DNA of 64,000 nt from assembly GCF_017916475.1 (NCBI RefSeq), contig NZ_JAFMTB010000003.1, forward strand, positions 346,009 through 410,008, given 5' to 3'. Below the pieces are notes generated by a model. That model did no database searches. It was not told where the DNA came from and saw only the letters and a program-made list of their open reading frames with translations. Made by a program: the position numbers and the translations under genes. The stretch comes from Patulibacter sp. SYSU D01012 (GTDB taxonomy: Bacteria; Actinomycetota; Thermoleophilia; Solirubrobacterales; Solirubrobacteraceae). Positions 34,053 to 42,771 of this stretch are shown piece after piece; within the stretch, counting starts at the first letter, position 1; each line of letters opens with the position of its first letter.

Positions 34053-34079
34053 ACGGCCCGGAGCGTCGCTCCGGGCCGT
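34053..34079 (-). terminator. Intrinsic terminator after ino1
   Basis: Perfect 11-bp stem with arm ACGGCCCGGAG and loop CGTCG, 76 bp after the ino1 stop. It lies between ino1 and the repeat array, as the lpdA terminator does in the first repeat region. Confidence 0.65.
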
Positions 34080-34154
34080 TCGGGTCCGCGGCCGCTGCCG
34101 GCCGCGGGGGATCCGGTCGCGCGCCCCGGCAGGGGCGGGCGACCGGGGAGGCGA

Positions 34155-35345
34155 TCAGGCGGTCGCGGGCTCCGCGGCCTCGGCCTTCGCCGCGCCCAGG
34201 CCGGCCTGCTTGCCGGCGTTCTTGGCGATGAACTCCTCGGTGTCGCGGCGCGCGATGTCGTCCGGACGCTGGTTGTGCGGCGACTTCATGAGGTAGGAGG
34301 AGGGGCCGTCGAGCTGGCCGGCGATGCCGTTGTTCAGGCCGAGCTTGACCAGGCGGGCGGCGTCGATGATGACGCCGGCCGAGTTCGGCGAGTCCCAGAC
34401 CTCGAGCTTCAGCTCGACGTTCAGCGGGACCTCGCCGAAGGCCTTGCCCTCCAGGCGGATGTGCGCCCACTTGCGGTCGGTGAGCCACGGCACGTAGTCC
34501 GACGGGCCGACGTGGACGTTCTCGGCGGGCAGGTCGACGCCGGCGACCGAGGTGACGGCGTTCGTCTTGGAGATCTTCTTCGACTCGAGGCGCTCGCGCT
34601 CGAGCATGTTGAAGAAGTCCATGTTGCCGCCGACGTTGAGCTGCGAGGTGTGCTGCAGCACGACGCCGCGCTCGTGGAAGAGACGGGCGAGGGAGCGGTG
34701 GACGATCGTGGCGCCGACCTGCGACTTGATGTCGTCGCCGATGATCGGCAGGCCCTTCTCCTGGAAGCGCTTGTCCCAGTACTCCTCGCGGGCGATGAAG
34801 ACGGGGATGCAGTTGACGAAGCCGCAGCCGGCCTCGAGGACCTGCTCGACGTACCACTTCGTCGCCTGCTCGGAGCCGACCGGCAGGTAGGAGACGACGA
34901 CGTCCGTCTTCGTCTCCTTGAGGATCTTCACGATGTCGGCGGTCTCGCCCGGCGCCTTCGTGATCTTCTGCGACAGGTACTTGCCGAGACCGTCGTGCGT
35001 CATGCCGCGGTACACCGGCACGTCCAGGTTCGGGACGTCCGCGAACTTGATCGTGTCGTTCGGGTAGGCCCAGATGGCCTCGGACAGGTCCTTGCCGACC
35101 TTCGTCTCGTTGATGTCGAACGCGGCGGTGAACTCGATGTCGCGGACGTGGTAGCCGCCCAGGTCGACGTGCATGAGGCCGGGAACGGACTCGGAGGCGT
35201 CGGCGTCCTTGTAGAACTGGACGCCCTGGACGAAGGAGTTGGCGCAGTTGCCGACGCCGATGATCGCCACGCGGACCTTGTCGCGCTGGTAGCGGCCGGA
35301 ATCGTTCTGGGCCGCAGCGGTCCCGTTGGCGGAAGAGGCAGTCAC
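34155..35345 (-). CDS. ino1: Inositol-3-phosphate synthase
   Basis: Converts glucose 6-phosphate to inositol 3-phosphate (same as L-inositol 1-phosphate) using NAD+; this feeds phosphatidylinositol-type lipids and mycothiol in actinobacteria. 396 residues with the dinucleotide site [35 protein letters not shown], a [15 protein letters not shown] loop, [19 protein letters not shown], and the signature [12 protein letters not shown] and catalytic lysine-containing [16 protein letters not shown] segments. Length and motifs are those of the short actinobacterial/archaeal type. The GTG start begins a short Ser/Ala tail before the Rossmann strand. It is closed by a strong hairpin. Confidence 0.95.
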   Translation of the reverse strand: MTASSANGTAAAQNDSGRYQRDKVRVAIIGVGNCANSFVQGVQFYKDADASESVPGLMHVDLGGYHVRDIEFTAAFDINETKVGKDLSEAIWAYPNDTIKFADVPNLDVPVYRGMTHDGLGKYLSQKITKAPGETADIVKILKETKTDVVVSYLPVGSEQATKWYVEQVLEAGCGFVNCIPVFIAREEYWDKRFQEKGLPIIGDDIKSQVGATIVHRSLARLFHERGVVLQHTSQLNVGGNMDFFNMLERERLESKKISKTNAVTSVAGVDLPAENVHVGPSDYVPWLTDRKWAHIRLEGKAFGEVPLNVELKLEVWDSPNSAGVIIDAARLVKLGLNNGIAGQLDGPSSYLMKSPHNQRPDDIARRDTEEFIAKNAGKQAGLGAAKAEAAEPATA

Positions 35346-35657
35346 GGTGGTTCTCGAAGTCCTAGGTCTCGTATGAGCCGGCGGCGGATCTGAGGCTCCA
35401 CGGCGGCGCACCACGGGTGGCGCGCCGCGTCGATCGTCCGTCCCGCCGGCGGGAGGTCGAAGCCATGAACCCCGCGGACGGGGCCCGGTTACAAGCCGGT
35501 CACCCGGCGGAGCGGCGCGCGGAGCGCGCGCGGACCGCCGGTCGTGGTCGCCGAGCGATGTTGGCAGGTCGCGCGGCGAGCGGTCGTGACGAGGCGGCGC
35601 GCGCACGGGCGCCCGTGCGCGGGCCGGGGCCCTGCGACGGGACGCTGGGGCGGCGCC
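35346..35657. other. 312-bp gap upstream of ino1
   Basis: No supported gene. It holds the terminator of the phosphatidyltransferase gene and the ino1 leader. An ATG at 35465 with GGGAGG upstream opens a short Arg-rich frame on the plus strand, which I do not accept as a gene. Confidence 0.6.
35600..35621 (-). terminator. Perfect 22-bp palindromic terminator
   Basis: Arms of 11 bp (CGCGCACGGGC and its complement) without spacer, 37 bp after the stop of the CDP-alcohol phosphatidyltransferase gene. Confidence 0.6.
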
Positions 35658-36281
35658 TCAGGCGCCGGGGCGGTCGCCCGGCGGGCGGTTCAGCTGGGCG
35701 CGCACGTGCCACATGCGCTGGAGCGTCGTGAAGACGCCGAGGGCCGCGAGGACCCAGATCGACGCCGGTAGCAGGTCGACGTCGCCGAGCAGCTCGTGGC
35801 CGCCGAAGACGAGGCCGACGGAGAGGATGACGACGCGCACGGCGCGCGAGCCGATGCCCGCCTTGCCGTCCAGGCCCAGGCCCTCGGCGCGGGCGCGCGT
35901 GTACGAGACGAGGAGCGAGAAGACCGCGGCCAGGGTGCCGAGTCCGGCGTTCACGTCGTCGCCGTGCTTGGCGAAGACCATGACCGCGGCGGCGAGGACG
36001 ATGCCCTCCTCCATGCGGTCCAGCGTGGAGTCGAGGAACGCGCCGAACGTCGTGCCCTTGCCCGACATGCGCGAGTAGCGCCCGTCGAGGGTGTCCATCA
36101 CGGAGCCGAGGATGAACGCGACGCCGGCCAGGACGTAGTGCTCCTGCCACAGCAGCACGGCGGCGATCAGGTTGCCGATCAGGCCGGTGATCGAGATCGC
36201 GTTCGGCGTCAGCGGCAGGTCGACCAGCCACTGCTGGAACCTGGTCCGCTCGGCGTTCGGTGGATCCGCGGGCGTGCTCAT
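35658..36281 (-). CDS. CDP-alcohol phosphatidyltransferase (probable phosphatidylinositol-phosphate synthase)
   Basis: 207-residue membrane enzyme that swaps CMP of CDP-diacylglycerol for an alcohol head group. The family signature D-x2-DG-x2-(A/S)R-x8-G-x3-D-x3-D is present as DTLDGRYSR...GAFLDSTLDR, with six or so hydrophobic helices. In actinobacteria the enzyme next to inositol metabolism uses inositol 1-phosphate to give phosphatidylinositol phosphate; ino1 lies 312 bp downstream on the same strand, so that is the most likely substrate. Phosphatidylglycerol phosphate synthase is the alternative. A TAGGCT box lies 11 bp before the ATG. Confidence 0.87.
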   Translation of the reverse strand: MSTPADPPNAERTRFQQWLVDLPLTPNAISITGLIGNLIAAVLLWQEHYVLAGVAFILGSVMDTLDGRYSRMSGKGTTFGAFLDSTLDRMEEGIVLAAAVMVFAKHGDDVNAGLGTLAAVFSLLVSYTRARAEGLGLDGKAGIGSRAVRVVILSVGLVFGGHELLGDVDLLPASIWVLAALGVFTTLQRMWHVRAQLNRPPGDRPGA

Positions 36282-36292
36282 GGGACGGGGAG

Positions 36293-36298
36293 AGCCTA
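36293..36298 (-). promoter_or_regulatory. -10 box TAGGCT
   Basis: TAGGCT lies 11 bp before the ATG of the phosphatidyltransferase gene, giving a leader of about five bases. Confidence 0.4.
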
Positions 36299-36347
36299 CG
36301 ACGCCGTGCGGCCCCGCGGGGCGCGCCCGCCCGCGGGCGCCCGCACC

Positions 36348-37889
36348 TCAGCGCCCGACGCGGAGCACGCGCACGGCCTGGCGGCTGTGCAGCTTCGCCG
36401 CGCCGGTCGCCACCGCCACGAACCGCCAGCGCGCCCGCGGCAGCCGGCGCGTCGTCCCGCGGAAGACGCCGCCCGCCACGCGCGCCACCCGCAGGCTGCG
36501 GGGCGCGCTGCAGCGGCGCCGCGCCGCGCCCCGGGTCGGGCAGCCGCTCGTGCGCGCGTACGTCACCCGCACGGCGCGCGCCGGCCGGCTGGACTGCCGG
36601 GCGACGACGGTCAGGGCGCAGCGTCCCGTCCGGCAGCTGCCCCGGGTGATCGACGCGGTCGGCGGCGTCAGGTCGGCGCCGGTCGCCGGTCGGCGCGTCC
36701 GCGCCCCCGAGAGCGCCTGGGCCTGCGCGAGGGTGGCGACGACGGCGTAGGGGGCGCCGCCCGCCCGGGTGCGGGTGCCGCCGGCGGACGACACGCGCTC
36801 CTCGCACGAGAGGGCGCGGCCGACCAGGGCGGCGCCGACGGGCAGGTCGGGGCCGATCCCCTCCAGCCGCACGTCGCCGCCGGCCCCGACGCTGCGCCAC
36901 GTGTACTCGCGGGTCAGCAGGTCGATGCTCCAGCGGCCGGGGGTGCAGTGCGCCGTGCCCCCGGGGGCGAGCAGGCCCTGGACCGCCGGCGCGGCCCCCG
37001 TGGCGTCGGGACGGAACGGCGGGTCGGCGAGCGCCGCGATGCTCTGCACGGCGGGCGAGGCCAGCCGCGTGTAGACGCCGGGGAAGCGGCCGTCCCCGCA
37101 CGACACGCCCCACGAGACGAGGCCGACGACGCGGTCGTAGTGCCCGAGGTCGGTGACGCCGTCCGGGCCGACGCTCCCGCCGTCGTGGCGCACCAGGGGG
37201 CCGCCCGAGTCGCCCTGGCAGGCGTCGGTGACGACGCCCGGTCCGGTCGCGCCGGCGCAGAGCATGGTGTCGGCGCGGTAGTACGGGGCGTACATGCCGC
37301 ACGCCCGGTCGGGCAGCAGCCGCACGACGCCGCGCAGCAGCGCGTCGGGCTGCTGCGGCCCCGGGGTCAGCGCGTCGGCGTCGCCCCAGCCGGAGACGAG
37401 GGCGGCGCTGCCGGTGTCGTCCGCGCCGGGGGCGGGCAGCGGCATCGGCGTGCCGGCGAGCGGCGCGGCGAGCGTCAGGAGGGCCACGTCCATGCCCTCG
37501 GTGCTCGCGCGGTAGGCCGGCGACGTGGTGATGCCCTGCACGCGCTGCACCTGGGCGTCGGGCCCGGGGGCGCTGCGCGGGCCGGAGAACGCCGCGACCG
37601 CGACGGAGGACGCGTCGGCGTCGGCCACGCAGTGCGCGGCGGTCAGCACGTGCCAGGCGTCGCGCAGCACTCCGCCGCAGTAGGCCTGCAGCGGGGTGAC
37701 GACGGCGCCGTCGTTCGCGGGCACGAGGGCCACCTGCCACGGGATCGCGGGGCCGGTCGTGCCGGAGACGACGCGGGGCGTCGCCCGGGCGGCGGAGGCG
37801 GGCTGGGAGGCGCGGGCCGCGGGCCCGGGGATCGCCAGCAGGGCGAGGAGGGCGGCGACCACGAGCGCCGGCAGGGCGCGGGCGGACAT
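36348..37889 (-). CDS. Secreted trypsin-like serine protease
   Basis: 513-residue exported S1-family protease. A signal peptide (about 1-27, MSARALPALVVAALLALLAI then AARA) and short propeptide precede VVSGTTGPAIPWQVAL. The triad is His86 in TAAHC, Asp134 in GMDVALL and Ser228 in GDSGGP; Asp222 six residues before the Ser predicts cleavage after Lys or Arg. Disulfide cysteines (71/87, and 211, 224) are in family positions. After the protease domain there are about 215 further residues with Cys-containing, Arg-rich Ig-like beta segments ending at LRVGR. The start at the signal-peptide ATG is preferred over an ATG 21 codons upstream. Confidence 0.9.
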   Translation of the reverse strand: MSARALPALVVAALLALLAIPGPAARASQPASAARATPRVVSGTTGPAIPWQVALVPANDGAVVTPLQAYCGGVLRDAWHVLTAAHCVADADASSVAVAAFSGPRSAPGPDAQVQRVQGITTSPAYRASTEGMDVALLTLAAPLAGTPMPLPAPGADDTGSAALVSGWGDADALTPGPQQPDALLRGVVRLLPDRACGMYAPYYRADTMLCAGATGPGVVTDACQGDSGGPLVRHDGGSVGPDGVTDLGHYDRVVGLVSWGVSCGDGRFPGVYTRLASPAVQSIAALADPPFRPDATGAAPAVQGLLAPGGTAHCTPGRWSIDLLTREYTWRSVGAGGDVRLEGIGPDLPVGAALVGRALSCEERVSSAGGTRTRAGGAPYAVVATLAQAQALSGARTRRPATGADLTPPTASITRGSCRTGRCALTVVARQSSRPARAVRVTYARTSGCPTRGAARRRCSAPRSLRVARVAGGVFRGTTRRLPRARWRFVAVATGAAKLHSRQAVRVLRVGR

Positions 37890-38113
37890 GCCCCGGTGCT
37901 CGGCGGCCGGCCCCGGACCGGCAGCGGCATGGACGAATGATTGCGCGTGCAACCGTTACGAAACGCCCGCCGCCGCGGCGGCCTGCGTGGGGGGCGGGGC
38001 GTGACGCCGTCCACATCGGCCGACCGTCCGCCGCCCGCGTGCTGCGACGGGCCTCGGCCGGCGGGCCCGCGACGGCGGGGCGTGCGGGGCGGGCAGGCGG
38101 TGCGCACCGTCAC

Positions 38114-38142
38114 TTGGCGCACCACCGAAGATCTGCCATACT
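38114..38142 (+). promoter_or_regulatory. dnaK promoter
   Basis: TTGGCG (38114-38119), 17 bp, CATACT (38137-38142). The -10 box is inside the HspR-type operator. Confidence 0.6.
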
Positions 38143-38153
38143 CCGACTCAGAT
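38131..38153 (+). promoter_or_regulatory. HAIR-like HspR operator before dnaK
   Basis: ATCTGCCA, 7 bp, ACTCAGAT: the right half is identical to the site before clpB and the left half matches its first five bases. The 7-bp spacing is that of the HAIR element (CTTGAGT-N7-ACTCAAG) recognised by actinobacterial HspR, whose gene ends this operon. Confidence 0.75.
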
Positions 38154-38187
38154 TTCACGCAGTCTCGTCTGGGAGCAAGAGCACCAC

Positions 38188-40089
38188 ATGGGCAAGATCA
38201 TCGGCATCGACCTGGGCACGACGAACTCGTGCATGGCCGTCCTCGAGGGCGGCGAGCCCACGGTCATCGAGAACGCGGAGGGCGGCCGCACCACGCCGTC
38301 CGTCGTCGCCTTCGCCAAGGGCGAGCGCCTCGTCGGGGCCGTCGCCAAGCGACAGGCCGTCACCAACCCGACGAACACCATCTCCTCCGTCAAGCGCTTC
38401 ATGGGCCGCAAGGAGGCCGAGGTGCGCGAGGAGGAGTCGATCGTCCCGTACAAGGTCGTCGCGGGCCCGAACGGCGATGCGCGCATCGAGGCCGAGGGCA
38501 AGCAGTACTCCCCGCCGGAGGTCTCGGCGATCACGCTGGCGAAGCTGAAGGCCGACGCCGAGGCGTACCTGGGCGAGACGGTCGACGGCGCGGTCATCAC
38601 CGTCCCGGCGTACTTCAACGACGACCAGCGGCAGGCGACGAAGGACGCCGGCAAGATCGCCGGCCTCGACGTCAAGCGCATCATCAACGAGCCGACCGCC
38701 GCGTCGCTGGCCTACGGCCTCGACAAGGAGACCGACCAGACGATCCTCGTCTTCGACCTGGGCGGCGGCACGTTCGACGTGTCCGTGCTCGAGATCGGCG
38801 ACGGCGTCTTCGAGGTCAAGTCGACCGCCGGCGACAACCACCTGGGCGGCGACAACTTCGACAAGGCCATCGTCGACTGGCTCGCGGGCGAGTTCAAGCG
38901 CGACCAGGGCATCGACCTGAAGGCCGACCCGATGGCCCTCCAGCGCCTGTTCGAGGCCGCGGAGAAGGCGAAGATCGAGCTGTCCTCCGCGCAGGAGACG
39001 CAGATCAACCTGCCGTTCATCACGGCCGACGCCTCGGGCCCGAAGCACCTCGACGTGCGCCTGACCCGCGCGAAGCTCACCGAGCTCGCCGGCGACCTGC
39101 TCGACCGCCTCGTCGCGCCGGTCCGTCAGGCGATGGACGACGCGAAGGAGAAGGGCGCCTCGTCCATCGACCACATCGTCCTCGTCGGCGGCATGACGCG
39201 CATGCCGGCGGTGCAGGAGAAGGTCAAGGAGCTCACGGGCAAGGAGCCGCACCGCGGCGTCAACCCGGACGAGGTCGTCGCCGTCGGCGCGGCCGTCCAG
39301 GCGGGCGTGCTCGCGGGCGACGTCAAGGACGTCCTGCTGCTCGACGTCACCCCGCTCACGGTCGGCATCGAGACCAAGGGCGGCGTCATGACGAAGCTCA
39401 TCGAGCGCAACACGACGATCCCGACGCGCAAGTCCGAGATCTTCTCGACCGCCGACGACAACCAGCCGTCCGTCGAGATCCACGTCCTGCAGGGCGAGCG
39501 CGAGATGGCGAGCTACAACAAGTCGCTCGGCAAGTTCCAGCTGACGGGCATCCCGCCCGCGCCGCGCGGCGTGCCGCAGATCGAGGTCACGTTCGACATC
39601 GACGCGAACGGCATCCTCAACGTGTCCGCGAAGGACCTGGGCACGGGCAAGGAGCAGAAGATCGAGATCAAGGCCGGCGGTGGCCTCTCCGACGAGGAGA
39701 TCCAGCGCATGGTGTCCGACGCCGAGGCGAACGCCGAGGAGGACAAGAAGGCCCGCGAGCTGGCCGAGGCCCGCAACGTCGCCGAGCAGGGCGCGTACCA
39801 GGCCGAGAAGCAGCTGTCCGACCTGGGCGACCAGGTGGACGAGGCCTCCCGCAAGGAGATCGAGGACGCCATCACGGCCGTCCGCGAGACCCTCGAGGGC
39901 GGCGACGCCGACGCGATCAACAGCAAGCGCGAGGCGCTCGAGCAGGCCTTCCACAAGGTCTCCGAGCAGCTCTACCAGCGCGCCCAGGAGCAGCAGGCGG
40001 CCGCCGGCGGCGACGGCGCCGGCCCCGCCGGCGGCTCGTCCTCGGACGAGGAGGACGTCGTCGACGCCGAGGTCGTGGACGAGAAGTAG
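38188..40089 (+). CDS. dnaK: Chaperone DnaK (Hsp70)
   Basis: ATP-driven chaperone that binds exposed peptide segments, with DnaJ and GrpE as partners. 633 residues: the ATPase domain opens [20 protein letters not shown] and contains phosphate loop [15 protein letters not shown] and the VGGMTRMP adenosine motif; the linker [10 protein letters not shown] leads to the substrate-binding domain and a helical lid ending in the acidic [13 protein letters not shown] tail (given by its end). Start follows GGGAG by about a dozen bases and the HAIR-controlled promoter. It is the first gene of dnaK-grpE-dnaJ-hspR. Confidence 0.98.
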   Translation: MGKIIGIDLGTTNSCMAVLEGGEPTVIENAEGGRTTPSVVAFAKGERLVGAVAKRQAVTNPTNTISSVKRFMGRKEAEVREEESIVPYKVVAGPNGDARIEAEGKQYSPPEVSAITLAKLKADAEAYLGETVDGAVITVPAYFNDDQRQATKDAGKIAGLDVKRIINEPTAASLAYGLDKETDQTILVFDLGGGTFDVSVLEIGDGVFEVKSTAGDNHLGGDNFDKAIVDWLAGEFKRDQGIDLKADPMALQRLFEAAEKAKIELSSAQETQINLPFITADASGPKHLDVRLTRAKLTELAGDLLDRLVAPVRQAMDDAKEKGASSIDHIVLVGGMTRMPAVQEKVKELTGKEPHRGVNPDEVVAVGAAVQAGVLAGDVKDVLLLDVTPLTVGIETKGGVMTKLIERNTTIPTRKSEIFSTADDNQPSVEIHVLQGEREMASYNKSLGKFQLTGIPPAPRGVPQIEVTFDIDANGILNVSAKDLGTGKEQKIEIKAGGGLSDEEIQRMVSDAEANAEEDKKARELAEARNVAEQGAYQAEKQLSDLGDQVDEASRKEIEDAITAVRETLEGGDADAINSKREALEQAFHKVSEQLYQRAQEQQAAAGGDGAGPAGGSSSDEEDVVDAEVVDEK

Positions 40090-40125
40090 GCCCCGGCCGC
40101 CCGTCCCGGAGATCAGGAGCACGCC

Positions 40126-40902
40126 ATGAGCGACAAGCACGACCACACCGCGGACAGCGGCGACGACCAGCGCCCCGTCCCGGCCCCCACCGGGTCGGGC
40201 GGGGGCGGCGGACAGCGCGCCGAGACCGTGCGGCCGACGCCCGCCGACAGCGGCCCGAAGGGCGCCGGCGCGGGCAACGCGCCCGACGACGGCGCGACGC
40301 CCGGTGACGTCGACCACGACGCGCAGCCCAACCGCCTGGGCCACGACGACGACGGCATCGGCCCGGACGGCCGCCCCGAGGGCGACCACCCCGGGGCGAC
40401 GGCGCCCGACGGCGACGCGGACGACGAGGACGCCGACCCTGCCACCGGCGGGAGCTCCCCCGCTCCCGCCGAGGAGGAGCCGGACTGGAAGGACCGCTAC
40501 CTCCGCTCCGTCGCCGAGCTCGACAACGTCCGCAAGCGCGCCCGGCGCGACGCGGCGCTGGGCGAGGCCCGGGGCGTCGTCCGGCTGGCGCGCGAGCTGC
40601 TGCCGGCGCTGGACAACCTGGACCGCGCGCTCGCGCACGTCGCCGAGACCGGCGAGGCGGACGACCAGCTCGTCGAGGGCCTGCGGATCGTCCACCGCGA
40701 GCTGCACGCCGCCCTGGCGTCGGCCGGCATCGAGGCCTACGACCCGCAGGGCGAGCCCTTCGACCCCCGGTTCCACGAGGCGCTGACCCAGCAGCCCGCG
40801 GACGAGGGGACCCTGCCCGGGACGGTCGTCACCGTCTATCAGCAGGGCTACCGGCGCGGGGACGACGTCCTGCGCGCCGCCAAGGTGGTCGTCGCGGGCT
40901 GA
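40126..40902 (+). CDS. grpE: Nucleotide exchange factor GrpE
   Basis: Releases ADP from DnaK. The 258-residue protein has a long, disordered acidic N-terminus (about 1-110, rich in Asp, Gly and Pro and longer than usual), the dimer helix DRYLRSVAELDNVRKRARRD, LLPALDNLDRAL, and the beta domain including FDPRFHEAL and GTVVTVYQQGYRRGDDVLRAAKVVV, here quoted by ends. ATG is preceded by AGGAG at 6 bp. It lies 36 bp after dnaK; a 10-bp-stem hairpin separates it from dnaJ. Confidence 0.96.
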   Translation: MSDKHDHTADSGDDQRPVPAPTGSGGGGGQRAETVRPTPADSGPKGAGAGNAPDDGATPGDVDHDAQPNRLGHDDDGIGPDGRPEGDHPGATAPDGDADDEDADPATGGSSPAPAEEEPDWKDRYLRSVAELDNVRKRARRDAALGEARGVVRLARELLPALDNLDRALAHVAETGEADDQLVEGLRIVHRELHAALASAGIEAYDPQGEPFDPRFHEALTQQPADEGTLPGTVVTVYQQGYRRGDDVLRAAKVVVAG

Positions 40903-40907
40903 TCCCC

Positions 40908-40932
40908 GGGCCGGCGGCGACCCCGCCGGCCC
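40908..40932 (+). terminator. Hairpin between grpE and dnaJ
   Basis: Perfect 10-bp stem, arm GGGCCGGCGG, loop CGACC, starting 6 bp after the grpE stop and 46 bp before dnaJ. It has no U-tract, so it may act as a partial terminator or protect the upstream mRNA, lowering dnaJ-hspR relative to dnaK-grpE. Confidence 0.5.
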
Positions 40933-40977
40933 GGCAGGGCCGCTACACCTCCGACCACTCGACCCGATCTCTTCCGT

Positions 40978-42114
40978 ATGGCAACGACACGACAGGACAA
41001 CGGCCCCGACCTCTACGCGGTCCTGGGGGTCGACAAGAAGGCGTCCGCCGACGAGATCAAGAAGGCGTACCGCAAGCTCGCCCGCGAGTACCACCCGGAC
41101 CGCAACCCGGGGGACAAGGCGGCCGAGGAGCGGTTCAAGCAGATCTCCGCGGCGCACGACGTCCTGTCCGACGCGGAGAAGCGCAAGGAGTACGACAAGG
41201 CCCGCGCGTTCGGCGGGCTCGGCGGCGCGTTCTCGACCGGCGGCGCCGGCTTCGACTTCGGCGACTCCGGCATCGGCGACATCTTGGGCAGCGTCTTCGG
41301 GCGGGCCGGGGGCGGCGGCGCCCGGCCGGGCGGGGGCGGGCGCGCGACGCGCCCGAGCCAGCAGCGCGGCCGCGACCTGGAGGCCGACGTCACGCTCTCG
41401 TTCCGCCAGTCGGTCGAGGGCGCGCAGGTGCCGCTGTCGGTGCGGACGACCGCCACGTGCGACACGTGCTCCGGCACGGGCGCCAAGCCGGGCACCAGCC
41501 CGACGGTCTGCCCGCGCTGCCACGGCCGCGGCGTCGAGTCGCAGGGCCAGGGACTGTTCTCGATCAGCCAGCCCTGCAGCCGCTGCCAGGGCGCCGGCAC
41601 GATCATCGAGGACCCCTGCCCCACGTGCGGCGGCGAGGGCGCCGTCCACACGACGAAGCGCTACCGCGTGAACGTGCCCGCCGGCGTGAAGGAGGGCTCG
41701 CGCGTGCGGCTGGCCGGCAAGGGCCAGGCCGGGCGCAACGGCGGGTCGCCGGGCGACCTGTTCGTCATCACCCACATCACCCCGTCGGCGGTCTTCGAGC
41801 GCCGCGGCGACGACGTCGAGGTGACGGTGCCGCTCTCCATCGCCGAGGCGGTGCAGGGCGCCGACGTCGAGGTGCCGACGCTCGACGGGCGCAAGAAGCT
41901 GCGCGTCGCGCCCGGCACGAAGCACGGCACCGTCCAGCGGCTGCGCGGCGAGGGGCCGCCGCGGCTGGGCGCCGGCGGCCGCGGCGACATCCGCTACCGC
42001 TTCGTCATCGACGTGCCGAAGCCGTCGACCGACGAGGAGCGCGAGGCCGTCGGCCGGCTGGCCGACCTGTTCCCCGCCGCCGGACGCGAGAAGCTCTTCG
42101 CCGAGGAGGCGTAG
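40978..42114 (+). CDS. dnaJ: Chaperone DnaJ (Hsp40)
   Basis: Co-chaperone that delivers substrate to DnaK and stimulates its ATPase. 378 residues: J-domain (about 10-75) with the HPD motif in [10 protein letters not shown], a Gly/Phe-rich stretch ([20 protein letters not shown]), four CxxC zinc motifs ([32 protein letters not shown]), and two C-terminal beta domains. It is the full-length type I form. The ATG has no clear Shine-Dalgarno sequence. hspR begins 3 bp after its stop, so both are expressed together. Confidence 0.97.
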   Translation: MATTRQDNGPDLYAVLGVDKKASADEIKKAYRKLAREYHPDRNPGDKAAEERFKQISAAHDVLSDAEKRKEYDKARAFGGLGGAFSTGGAGFDFGDSGIGDILGSVFGRAGGGGARPGGGGRATRPSQQRGRDLEADVTLSFRQSVEGAQVPLSVRTTATCDTCSGTGAKPGTSPTVCPRCHGRGVESQGQGLFSISQPCSRCQGAGTIIEDPCPTCGGEGAVHTTKRYRVNVPAGVKEGSRVRLAGKGQAGRNGGSPGDLFVITHITPSAVFERRGDDVEVTVPLSIAEAVQGADVEVPTLDGRKKLRVAPGTKHGTVQRLRGEGPPRLGAGGRGDIRYRFVIDVPKPSTDEEREAVGRLADLFPAAGREKLFAEEA

Positions 42115-42117
42115 CGC

Positions 42118-42699
42118 ATGGGCACCCCGAGCGACCACGACCGCGACGGCGCCCGCCCGCGCAAGGGCGGTCGCCGCGCGCGGGTGACGACCACCACCAC
42201 GACGACCACGACGACGATCGAGGTGGACGCCGACCGCGGCGTCTTCATGATCTCCGTCGCGGCCGAGCTGGCCGAGATGCACCCGCAGACGCTGCGGATG
42301 TACGAGGCGCGCGGCCTGATCGAGCCGAAGCGCTCGCCGAAGGGCACCCGCCTGTACTCGCACAGCGACGTCGAGCGGCTGCGCCGGATCCAGCAGATGA
42401 CGAACGAGCTGGGGCTCAACCTGGCCGGCGTCGAGCGGGTGCTCGAGCTCGAGGTGGAGCTCGAGCGGGAGAAGCGCCGCTACGCCGAGGCCGCCGAGCG
42501 CCTGGAGCGCCTGCAGCGCGAGACCGTCGAGATGCGCGAGCAGATGCGCGCCGAGATGCAGGTCGAGATCGACAAGCTCCGCGAGCGCAACGCGCTCGTC
42601 CCGTACCACGGCACCCGCACGACGGCGATCGTGCACGTGCGCCGCGTCCCCGGCGCCGAAGTGCCGATGGACGCCGTCCCCGTCGACGACGACGCCTGA
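42118..42699 (+). CDS. hspR: Heat-shock repressor HspR
   Basis: MerR-family repressor that, together with DnaK, shuts off the dnaK operon and clpB in actinobacteria. 193 residues: a basic N-terminal tail with ten consecutive threonines (about 24-33), winged helix VFMISVAAELAEMHPQTLRM and EARGLIEPKRSPKGTRLYSH, then RRIQQMTNELGLNLAGVERV and a long coiled coil (about 105-160). It is longer than typical HspR, through both tails. It is the last gene of the operon; its operators are visible before dnaK and clpB. Confidence 0.93.
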   Translation: MGTPSDHDRDGARPRKGGRRARVTTTTTTTTTTIEVDADRGVFMISVAAELAEMHPQTLRMYEARGLIEPKRSPKGTRLYSHSDVERLRRIQQMTNELGLNLAGVERVLELEVELEREKRRYAEAAERLERLQRETVEMREQMRAEMQVEIDKLRERNALVPYHGTRTTAIVHVRRVPGAEVPMDAVPVDDDA

Positions 42700-42721
42700 C
42701 GCGGCGGGCGGGTGCGCCGCG
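42700..42721 (+). terminator. Hairpin at the end of the dnaK operon
   Basis: 7-bp stem (CGCGGCG with CGCCGCG) around an 8-base loop, directly after the hspR stop and before the TAGGGT box of the next gene. Confidence 0.45.
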
Positions 42722-42771
42722 CCGGACGGGGCACTAGGGTGCCGACCAGTCCACGCGTGGAGACCCGCCAG

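Larger units (their letters stand above)
33322..34154. other. Second repeat-filled gap between convergent genes
   Basis: 833 bases without a credible gene, between the AbiEi-like gene and ino1. It contains the second copy of the hairpin element, about eight 30-bp tandem units, homopolymer-like C runs and the ino1 terminator. The first 300 bases show only G+C-rich sequence with short duplications (GCTCGCCCCGGGGCGC repeated twice at about 33351-33372). Confidence 0.75.

Noticed and set aside
35465-35731. ATG with GGGAGG upstream opening an 88-residue frame
   Set aside because: It is Arg/Ala-rich without a recognisable fold and runs antisense into the CDP-alcohol phosphatidyltransferase gene.
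37889-37952. Upstream ATG giving the serine protease 21 extra residues, and an inverted TTGC...GCAA nearby
   Set aside because: The signal peptide begins cleanly at the later ATG. The short inverted repeat has no partner elsewhere in the window.
42118-42699. Reading the MerR-type gene as a metal sensor
   Set aside because: Its place at the end of dnaK-grpE-dnaJ, the HPQTLRMYEARGLIEP helix and the HAIR-like operators identify HspR.
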